DNA of 13,491 bases, from assembly GCA_039188505.1 (NCBI GenBank), contig JBCCZC010000129.1, forward strand, positions 1-13,491, read 5' to 3'. Source of the DNA: JBCCZC01 sp039188505. GTDB lineage: Bacteria; Pseudomonadota; Gammaproteobacteria; Xanthomonadales; SZUA-38. A model generated the notes under the pieces. The model worked only from the letters and a program-made list of their open reading frames with translations. It did not search any database and had not been told where the DNA came from. Positions 6,802 through 13,491 of the stretch are shown here, one piece after another; within the stretch, counting starts at the first letter, position 1; every line of letters begins with the position of its first letter. The position numbers were made by a program, and so were the translations under genes.

Positions 6802-9800
6802 ATGACCATGGAAGTGGCAGGCCGCGAGCCGGCCGTGCTCGACACCGTCGTCGAGCTTCTCACCCGGGAGGCCAGCCCGGCCGCGGCCCGGAAGCTGGGC
6901 ACCTTTGCCCGTCGCTATCTGCATCGCGTACCTGACGCCGAGCTGAGCCGACGCACGCCCGAGAACTGGGCCGGGCTCGTCAGGAGCCAGTTCCGGTTCG
7001 TGACCGAGCGCGGCCTCGGCGAGGCTGCCCAGGTGCGCATCTTCAACCCGACCATGGAGTCAGACGGCTGGGAAACCAGCCATACGGTCATCGAGATCCT
7101 GTGCGACGATCGGCCGTTCCTGGTGGATTCGACCACGCTCGCGATCTCGGAATTCGACGCTTCCATCCACCTGATCATCCATCCGGTCTTCCAGGTCCAG
7201 CGGGACGCCGGCGGTTTCCTGATGCAGCTAGGCGGCGGCGAGGAGCTCGATGGCGCTGCGGCCGAATCGGTGATGCACTTCGAGATCGACCGGGTCACCG
7301 AGCGGCGGGTTCTCGATGAACTCCAGGCCCGGATCGAGACCGCCCTCGAGGACGTCAGGCTCGCGGTGCGTGACTGGGAGCAGATTCTCGCTCGCCTCGA
7401 CGAGGCGATCGGGGCGCTCGAGGATGCGGATACGCCGTATCAGGAGGAGGAGGTCGCCGAGACCGTCGCCTTCCTGCGATGGCTGGCGGACGACCACTTC
7501 ACCTTCCTGGGCTACCGGGAGTATCGGGTCGTTCCCGAAGAGGGTCGCGAGGTGCTGGACGCCCAGCGCGATTCCGGCCTGGGCATCCTGGCGCAATCGA
7601 TCCCCGGCACGAAAACGGCCGTGCTGTCCCGCGACCCGCGCGAGATCGCGCTTTCCGGACCGGTGATCATCACAAAGACCAAGGGTCGCTCCACGGTCCA
7701 CCGGGGCGGCTACATGGACTATATCGGCGTCATGGACTTCGACGCCGAGGGACGGCTTGTCGGCGAGCGCCGGTTCCTCGGGCTATACACCTCCTCGGCG
7801 TACAACCGCCGCCCGTGGAACATCCCCTACGTACGGCGCAAGGTCGACGCGGTCATGAACGCATCGGGCCTGACGCCCGCGAGCCACGGTGGCAAGGCGC
7901 TGCTGCACATCATGGAGACGCTGCCCCGGGACGAGCTCTTCCAGGCCAATCCCGACGAGCTCTTCGATCTCGCGATCGGCATCTTCGATCTGCAGGAGCG
8001 GCAGAAAACCCGGCTGTTCATCCGCCGCGACCGCTTCGGTCGATTCTTCTCCTGCCTCGTTTTCATCCCGCGCGATCGCTTCAAGACCGAGACGCGGGAG
8101 CGGATCCAGGCCATTCTCAAGCGGTCACTGAGCGGAGATTCGGTGGATTTCACCGTCCAGGTGTCGGAGTCGAAGCTCGCCCGGGTGCACGTGACGATCC
8201 GCACGCGTCCGAACATGGCGCCGGATTACGCCGTGGATGAGATCGAGCAGCGGCTCGTCGAGGCCGTGCGGACCTGGGGTGACCGGCTTCGGGAAATCCT
8301 GGTCGAGAAGCACGGCGAGGACACGGGCCTGGCCTGGGCGCGGCGCTACGGCGCGTCGTTCCCGGCGGCCTACGTCGAGGACGTGACGCCCTGGGTAGCG
8401 AGCTTCGATGTCGAGAACCTGGCGGCGCTGGGCGGCGACGACGATCTGCGCATGAGCCTCTACCGGCCCCGGCAGCGGGATGCCAACGTCTTCCGATTCA
8501 AGATCTTCCGCCGTAATCGGACCATCCCGCTATCCGATGCGCTGCCCATCCTCGAGAACATGGGGCTGCGGATCGTCAGCGAGCGACCCTATCGGCTCGA
8601 AGCAAAGGACGGGGCCTGCTGGTGGATCCAGGACTTCGACATGCAGCTCGATGGGGGCGGGGACATCGACCTCGATCAGCTTCGCGATCCCTTCGAGGAG
8701 GGCTTCCGGCGGGTCGTGCACGGCGAGGCGGAGGACGACGGCTTCAACCGCCTCGTGATCGCAGCAGGCCTCGACTGGCGCCAGGTGGCGATGCTCCGCG
8801 GCTACTGCAAATACCTGCTGCAGACCGGCGTACCGTTCTCGCAGCAGTACATGGAGGAATCGCTCGCAACGCATCCGGGCATCGTCCGGACCCTCGTCGG
8901 CTATTTCCAGGCGCTCTTCGATCCGCGGCGCGACGAGGAGACGGCGAATCAGGCCGAGACGCGCAATCGCAGTCTCGTCCGGGCCATCGAGGAGTACAGC
9001 GAGGACACGCTCGACGCCCAGGCCTTCGACCTGCTGAAGGCGCTCGGCGCGGCTGGCGACAGGAAGGCGCAGGTGCGCGCTTCCGAGCGCCTGCTCCGGC
9101 ATCAGATCGAGCGCGTGCGAAGCCTGGATGAGGACCGTATCCTCCGCGGGTTCTTCAGCGTCATGCGGGCCACGCTGCGCACGAACTACTACCAGGAGGG
9201 CGCGCCCTACCTCGCCTTCAAGATCCGGTCCGAGGGCCTGCCTGATCTGCCCCAGCCTCGGCCGTGGCGCGAGATCTTCGTCTATTCACCGCGCGTGGAA
9301 GGCATCCACCTCCGCGGCGGCGCCGTGGCCCGGGGCGGCCTCCGCTGGTCCGATCGGCGGGAGGACTTCCGCACGGAAGTGCTTGGCCTGATGAAGGCGC
9401 AGATGGTGAAGAACACGCTGATCGTGCCGGTCGGCGCGAAGGGTGGTTTCGTCGTCAAGCGACTGCCCGTCGACGGTACGCGCGATGCGCTCATGGCAGA
9501 GGTCGTGGCCTGCTATCGCTTCTTCATCAACGCGCTGCTCGATGTCACCGACAACGTCCGCGACGACACGATCGTACCGCCTCCGAGCCTCGTACGCCGG
9601 GACGACGACGACCCGTACCTGGTCGTTGCGGCGGACAAGGGCACCGCAACCTTCTCGGACATCGCGAACTCCGTGTCGGAGAACCATGGTTTCTGGCTTG
9701 GCGATGCGTTCGCCTCCGGGGGCTCGGCGGGCTACGACCACAAAGGCATGGGCATCACCGCCCGCGGCGCCTGGGAATCGGTGAAGCGCCACTTCCGGGA

Positions 9801-11730
9801 ACTCGGCATGGACTGCCAGAGCGAGCCGTTCACCGTCGTCGGCATCGGCGACATGAGCGGGGACGTCTTCGGCAACGGCATGCTCCTGTCGCGGCAGATC
9901 CGCCTGCAGGCGGCCTTCAATCATCTGCACATCTTCATCGATCCGGATCCCGACCCGGAGTCGAGCTTCGTGGAGCGCGAGCGCCTGTTCAGGCTGGACC
10001 GCTCCGCCTGGACCGACTACGACCAGAAGCTCATCAGCCGCGGTGGCGGCATCTACAAGCGGTCCGCGAAGGAGATCGAGCTGACGCCCGAGGTCAAGGC
10101 GTGGCTGGGGCTCGAGGTCGCTGCGGTGACGCCCCAGGAACTCGTCCGCGAACTGCTGCGGGCGCCGGTGGACCTGCTCTGGAACGGCGGCATCGGGACC
10201 TACGTCAAGGCGTCGAGCGAGACCAACGCCGAGGTCGGTGATCGGGGCAACGACGGCCTGCGAATGGACGGCCGCGACGTACGCGCCCGCGTGATCGGGG
10301 AGGGTGGCAATCTCGGCCTGACCCAGCGCGGACGCATCGAGTACGCGATGGCGGGCGGACGGATCAACACCGACGCGCTCGACAACTCCGCCGGCGTCGA
10401 CTGCTCGGATCACGAGGTCAACATCAAGATCCTGCTCAATCCGCCCATGCGCGACGGCACCCTGGCGCTCGAAGCCCGCAACGAACTGCTGGCGGCGATG
10501 ACCGACGAGGTGGCGGAGCTCGTGCTCCGGAATAATTATCTTCAGGCCCAGGCCGTGAGCATGATGGAGCGCCTCTCGGTCGACCGGATCGGCTCGAAGG
10601 CTCATCTGATCGATGTGCTCGAAGCCCAGGGCGAGCTGGACCGGGAGCTGGAGACGCTGCCGACCCGCGACGACATCAGCGAGCGTCGCAAGCGCGGGCA
10701 GGGTCTGGCGCGGCCCGAGCTCTGCACGCTCATGGCCTACGCGAAGATGACCGTCTATACCGCGCTGCTCGATTCCGGTGTGCCGGAGGATCCCTACCTC
10801 TCGCGGGAGCTCCAGCGCTACTTCCCGGGGCCGCTGCAGCGCGACTACGCGACCTACATGGACGATCACCCGCTGCGGCGCGAGATCATCGCAACGATGG
10901 TGACGAACAGCCTGGTGAACCGCATGGGTGCGACCTTCGCACTGCGGATGCACGAGGATACCGGCGCGCGGACTTCGGAGATCGCCAAGGCCTACTCGGT
11001 CGCTCGCGAGATCTTCAATGCGCGCGACTGGTGGGACGCGATCGAGGCGCACGACAACCAGGTTCCGAGCGAGATCCAGCTCGAGGTACAGCTCGACATC
11101 TGGCACCTGCTGCGGCACCAGACGCGCTGGATCCTGCACCACCATCGCAACGACCTCGACATCGCCGCGCTCGTGGATCGCTATCGTGACGGCGTCGGCG
11201 AGCTCCGCGACGGCGTGGCAACCTGGTGCGGCGAGGCCTGGAAGGCGCGCGTCGACGAGCGCCGGTCGGCGCTCGAGCATGCCGGCTTCGCTGCGCCGCT
11301 GGCCGCTCGCCTGGCCACTGCCCGGGCCCTGATTCCCGCGCTGGACATCCTCGAGGTATCGCTCGACGCGGACGCCGCGGTGGAGCGGGTCGCCTGCCTG
11401 TATTTCGCCGTTGAGGACGCTTTCAAGCTCGGCTGGTTGATGCGCGAGATCGAGGGTCTGCACGTGGACGGCCAGTGGCACGCCCACGCCCGCGGCGGCC
11501 TGCGCGACGAGCTCTACATCAACCACCGCCAGCTGACCGCCCGGGTGCTGCGCGCCGATCGCGGAACCGCTGGGGCGGGCGAGGCGGTGGCCCAATGGAT
11601 GGGCGAGATCGAGGAGCAGCTGGCGTTCTTCGACGCCATGATGCGCGATATGCGGAACGCGGGCGCGATGGACTATGCGACGGCGTCGGTCGCCATGCGG
11701 GCGCTCGATCAGCTCGTCATGAACCTTTAG
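6802..11730 (+). CDS. gdhB: NAD-specific glutamate dehydrogenase, large (GDH180-type)
   Basis: Catalyses oxidative deamination of glutamate to 2-oxoglutarate and ammonia with NAD+, probably as a large cytosolic oligomer; the usual role is glutamate catabolism. The 1642-residue length fits the roughly 1600-1650-residue bacterial family. A long N-terminal regulatory half with ACT-like domains includes the conserved SAYNRRPWNIPYVRRKV block near 330-350. The catalytic core has RGGLRWSDRREDFRTEVLGL, KAQMVKN (K865, K870), VGAKGGF with the likely catalytic K880, and GGSAGYDHKGMGITARGAWE. GIGDMSGDVFGNGM (1014-1027) is the conserved cofactor-domain stretch, followed by VIGEGGNLGLTQRGR and a helical C-terminal domain. 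The start at 6802 is chosen by its ribosome site; an in-frame ATG at 6706 would add 32 unlikely residues. It heads a probable operon with nadK and the 5'-nucleotidase. The reading frame is intact throughout. Confidence 0.95.
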   Translation: MTMEVAGREPAVLDTVVELLTREASPAAARKLGTFARRYLHRVPDAELSRRTPENWAGLVRSQFRFVTERGLGEAAQVRIFNPTMESDGWETSHTVIEILCDDRPFLVDSTTLAISEFDASIHLIIHPVFQVQRDAGGFLMQLGGGEELDGAAAESVMHFEIDRVTERRVLDELQARIETALEDVRLAVRDWEQILARLDEAIGALEDADTPYQEEEVAETVAFLRWLADDHFTFLGYREYRVVPEEGREVLDAQRDSGLGILAQSIPGTKTAVLSRDPREIALSGPVIITKTKGRSTVHRGGYMDYIGVMDFDAEGRLVGERRFLGLYTSSAYNRRPWNIPYVRRKVDAVMNASGLTPASHGGKALLHIMETLPRDELFQANPDELFDLAIGIFDLQERQKTRLFIRRDRFGRFFSCLVFIPRDRFKTETRERIQAILKRSLSGDSVDFTVQVSESKLARVHVTIRTRPNMAPDYAVDEIEQRLVEAVRTWGDRLREILVEKHGEDTGLAWARRYGASFPAAYVEDVTPWVASFDVENLAALGGDDDLRMSLYRPRQRDANVFRFKIFRRNRTIPLSDALPILENMGLRIVSERPYRLEAKDGACWWIQDFDMQLDGGGDIDLDQLRDPFEEGFRRVVHGEAEDDGFNRLVIAAGLDWRQVAMLRGYCKYLLQTGVPFSQQYMEESLATHPGIVRTLVGYFQALFDPRRDEETANQAETRNRSLVRAIEEYSEDTLDAQAFDLLKALGAAGDRKAQVRASERLLRHQIERVRSLDEDRILRGFFSVMRATLRTNYYQEGAPYLAFKIRSEGLPDLPQPRPWREIFVYSPRVEGIHLRGGAVARGGLRWSDRREDFRTEVLGLMKAQMVKNTLIVPVGAKGGFVVKRLPVDGTRDALMAEVVACYRFFINALLDVTDNVRDDTIVPPPSLVRRDDDDPYLVVAADKGTATFSDIANSVSENHGFWLGDAFASGGSAGYDHKGMGITARGAWESVKRHFRELGMDCQSEPFTVVGIGDMSGDVFGNGMLLSRQIRLQAAFNHLHIFIDPDPDPESSFVERERLFRLDRSAWTDYDQKLISRGGGIYKRSAKEIELTPEVKAWLGLEVAAVTPQELVRELLRAPVDLLWNGGIGTYVKASSETNAEVGDRGNDGLRMDGRDVRARVIGEGGNLGLTQRGRIEYAMAGGRINTDALDNSAGVDCSDHEVNIKILLNPPMRDGTLALEARNELLAAMTDEVAELVLRNNYLQAQAVSMMERLSVDRIGSKAHLIDVLEAQGELDRELETLPTRDDISERRKRGQGLARPELCTLMAYAKMTVYTALLDSGVPEDPYLSRELQRYFPGPLQRDYATYMDDHPLRREIIATMVTNSLVNRMGATFALRMHEDTGARTSEIAKAYSVAREIFNARDWWDAIEAHDNQVPSEIQLEVQLDIWHLLRHQTRWILHHHRNDLDIAALVDRYRDGVGELRDGVATWCGEAWKARVDERRSALEHAGFAAPLAARLATARALIPALDILEVSLDADAAVERVACLYFAVEDAFKLGWLMREIEGLHVDGQWHAHARGGLRDELYINHRQLTARVLRADRGTAGAGEAVAQWMGEIEEQLAFFDAMMRDMRNAGAMDYATASVAMRALDQLVMNL

Positions 11731-11744
11731 CGCTAGATTCGGAA

Positions 11745-11790
11745 CAGCCCATCGGCGAGGGTGGCCGCTCGGGCCTGCCGCGGTGGGCTG
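11745..11790 (+). other. Hairpin between the dehydrogenase and nadK
   Basis: CAGCCCATCG (11745-11754) pairs with CGGTGGGCTG (11781-11790) as a 10-pair stem with one G-T wobble, and the 26-base loop can form a small inner stem. No T run follows, so an intrinsic terminator is unlikely. It ends 7 bases before the nadK ribosome site and may adjust processing, stability or nadK translation. Confidence 0.45.
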
Positions 11791-11797
11791 GGCAATT

Positions 11798-11803
11798 GGG
11801 GAG
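11798..11803 (+). promoter_or_regulatory. Ribosome binding site deciding the nadK start
   Basis: GGGGAG lies 5 bases before the ATG at 11809. It favours this start over the in-frame GTG at 11761, which has no such site and would add 16 residues lying within the hairpin region. Confidence 0.6.
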
Positions 11804-11808
11804 AAGTA

Positions 11809-12579
11809 ATGGATTTCGAGAAGATCGCTTTCGTCGCCAGCCGGTCCCAGGCGGCCCAGGAAGCGCTGCAGAGGCTCGGTGAGCGCTACGGCAATACGCC
11901 GGTCGAGGAAGCCGAGGTGATCGTCGCCGTGGGCGGCGACGGGTTCATGCTGCAGACCATGCACCGCAACATGCGGCTCGGGAAACCCATCTACGGCCTC
12001 ATGCGCGGCTCGGTCGGGTTTCTGATGAACCAGTACGAGCACGAGGCCGATCTGCGCGAGCGGCTGGCCAAGGCGGAAGCCGCCGAGATCCATCCCCTCC
12101 GCATGGTCGCGTACGGCGAGGCGGGGACCGACATGACCGCACTGGCGATCAACGAGGTCTCCATGCTCCGCCAGACGAAGCAGGCAGCGAAGATCCGCGT
12201 GTCGATCAACGGTTCGGTGAAGCTCGAGGAGCTGATCTGCGACGGGATCCTGCTCTCGACCGCTGCCGGCAGCACCGCTTACAACCTCTCGGCGCACGGC
12301 CCGATCCTACCGCTCGGTTCGAACATCCTGGCGCTGACGCCGATCAGCCCCTTCCGTCCGCGACGCTGGAAGGGGGCGCTGCTCTCCTGCGACGCCCGCG
12401 TCAGCTTCGAGGTGCTCGAGCACTACAAGCGACCGGTGAGCGCGACGGCCGACGCGTTCGAGGTGCGCGACGTCGTGCAGGTCGACATCGAGGAGGCCAA
12501 GGATGTCACGCTGACGATGCTCTTCGATGAGGATCACAACCTCGAGGATCGGATCCTCAACGAGCAGTTCCAGTCCTGA
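11809..12579 (+). CDS. nadK: NAD kinase, short form
   Basis: Phosphorylates NAD+ to NADP+ using ATP or polyphosphate, setting the cell's NADP(H) supply; cytosolic. The 256-residue length fits the short NAD kinases of Alphaproteobacteria and Xanthomonadales, below the roughly 290-300 of E. coli. The protein opens DFEKIAFVAS. GGDG is at 42-45 (D44 is the catalytic-type Asp), the NE motif is N115-E116, and the TPxGSTAY motif reads TAAGSTAYN from 151, with Ala replacing the usual Pro. SAHGPILPLGSN, ALTPISPFRPRRW and the C-terminal LFDEDHNLEDRILNEQF are characteristic of this subgroup. It lies 78 bases after the dehydrogenase and 4 bases before the nucleotidase, so co-transcription is likely. Confidence 0.94.
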   Translation: MDFEKIAFVASRSQAAQEALQRLGERYGNTPVEEAEVIVAVGGDGFMLQTMHRNMRLGKPIYGLMRGSVGFLMNQYEHEADLRERLAKAEAAEIHPLRMVAYGEAGTDMTALAINEVSMLRQTKQAAKIRVSINGSVKLEELICDGILLSTAAGSTAYNLSAHGPILPLGSNILALTPISPFRPRRWKGALLSCDARVSFEVLEHYKRPVSATADAFEVRDVVQVDIEEAKDVTLTMLFDEDHNLEDRILNEQFQS

Positions 12580-12583
12580 CACC

Positions 12584-13491
12584 GTGAGCGGGGACGACAA
12601 GGCGTTCGTCGTCGCCATCTCCTCGCGGGCGCTGTTCGACCTCGACGAGAGCCATCGGGTCTTCGAAACGGAAGGGCTCGACAGCTACGCCGCGTATCAG
12701 GTCGAGCGGGAAGACGACATCCTGGGGCCGGGCATCGCCTTCGAGCTGGTGCGCAAGCTGCTCGCGATCGACGCGCCGCACGAGGACGTGCGGGTGGAGG
12801 TCATCCTGCTGTCGCGAAACAGCGCCGACACGGGGCTGCGGATCTTCAATTCGATCGAGCATCACGGCCTTGCGATCAGTCGCGCGGCCTTCACCAACGG
12901 GGCGAGCCCGTACCAGTACATCGAGTCCTTCGGCGCGGACCTCTTTCTATCGGCGCACGCGGACGACGTGAAACTCGCACTCGAGGCCGGCTATGCCGCG
13001 GCGACGATTCTGCAATCGCGGCCGACGGCCGAACCGTCACACCCCCAGCTACGGATTGCCTTCGACGGCGATGCCGTGCTGTTCTCCGACGAGGCGGAGC
13101 GTATCTACCAGGCCGAGGGCCTGGAGGCATTCGCTTCCGCGGAATCGCAGGCGTCGGGCCAACCGCTTCCCGGCGGGCCCTTCGAGTCCGTGCTGCGCGC
13201 GCTCCACCGGATCCAGGCGGCATTCCCCACGGCGGAGAACCCGATCCGGACCGCCCTGGTGACCGCCCGATCGGCACCGGCCCACAAGCGCGTGATCCTC
13301 ACGCTCCGCAGCTGGGGGATTCGTATCGACGAGGCCTTGTTCCTCGGCGGCCGCGACAAGGGGCCTTTCCTGGGCGCGTTCGGAGCGGACATCTTCTTCG
13401 ATGACCAGCGACTGCACTGCCAGTCGGCAAGCCCCCACGTTGCGACGGGGCACGTGCCCCACGGGGTCGTGAATGACCCGGCAGCGGCGCG
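12584..13491 (+). CDS. 5'-nucleotidase, cN-I family, 3' end beyond window
   Basis: Hydrolyses nucleoside 5'-monophosphates to nucleosides and phosphate in the cytosol; substrate preference cannot be read from the sequence. The frame starts on GTG and stays open to the window edge (302 codons seen); related proteins are about 310-320 residues, so little is missing. Seen are FVVAISSRALFDLDESHRVF (8-27), SRNSADTGLR (77-86), AFDGDAVLFSD with D161 and D163, TARSAPAHKR (227-236) and DIFFDDQ (269-275), the set that defines this family. GTG at 12584 gives an N terminus like xanthomonad relatives but has no clear ribosome site. Being 4 bases past the nadK stop, it probably relies on translational coupling. 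An in-frame ATG at 12527, inside nadK, is a weaker alternative. Confidence 0.9.
   Translation, partial: MSGDDKAFVVAISSRALFDLDESHRVFETEGLDSYAAYQVEREDDILGPGIAFELVRKLLAIDAPHEDVRVEVILLSRNSADTGLRIFNSIEHHGLAISRAAFTNGASPYQYIESFGADLFLSAHADDVKLALEAGYAAATILQSRPTAEPSHPQLRIAFDGDAVLFSDEAERIYQAEGLEAFASAESQASGQPLPGGPFESVLRALHRIQAAFPTAENPIRTALVTARSAPAHKRVILTLRSWGIRIDEALFLGGRDKGPFLGAFGADIFFDDQRLHCQSASPHVATGHVPHGVVNDPAAA

Noticed and set aside
6487..6924. Minus-strand frame of 145 codons taken as a whole gene
   Set aside because: Only its last part resembles kynureninase. Its upstream half lies over the dehydrogenase start and is not protein-like, so it is treated as a remnant.
9286..12297. Very long open frame (about 1000 codons) on the minus strand opposite the dehydrogenase and nadK
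   Set aside because: It crosses two firmly identified genes and shows no recognisable domain. Mirror frames stay open by chance in GC-rich coding DNA.

Overview
This is a GC-rich window, coding on both strands and densely packed. It most resembles a gammaproteobacterium close to the Xanthomonadales or Wenzhouxiangella-like lineages. Two things point there: the order large NAD-glutamate dehydrogenase, short-form NAD kinase, cN-I type 5'-nucleotidase, and the C-terminal domains of the secreted protease. This placement comes from family recognition, not a database search.

Layout: (1) 1-3126 (+) is the 3' part of a large secreted subtilisin-family (S8) protease whose start lies outside the window. 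It has a PA insert, a C-terminal beta region and two copies of a roughly 100-residue domain. (2) 3221-5089 (+) encodes an exported protein with duplicated helical repeats followed by a SUMF1/formylglycine-generating-enzyme-like domain that lacks the catalytic cysteines. (3) 5100-6506 (-) is kynurenine 3-monooxygenase (kmo), convergent with the previous gene and only 10 bases from it. (4) Just upstream of kmo, and overlapping its start, is what I read as a frameshifted, 5'-truncated remnant of kynureninase (kynU). (5) 6507-6801 is the divergent control region, with a candidate promoter on each strand. (6) 6802-11730 (+) is the large NAD-dependent glutamate dehydrogenase. (7) 11809-12579 (+) is NAD kinase. 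(8) 12584 to the window end (+) is a 5'-nucleotidase of the cN-I family that starts on GTG, 4 bases after nadK, and runs off the edge.

The right half has an NAD(P) theme. The dehydrogenase uses NAD+, NAD kinase makes NADP+, the nucleotidase dephosphorylates nucleoside monophosphates, and the divergent kmo uses NADPH in the tryptophan-kynurenine route that can feed de novo NAD synthesis. The left half holds two envelope or secreted proteins with no clear link to this.

I found no RNA genes, CRISPR arrays, phage genes or insertion sequences. The most notable signal is the kynU remnant, whose end still carries the ribosome binding site of kmo. I do not see a clearly new multi-gene system here.
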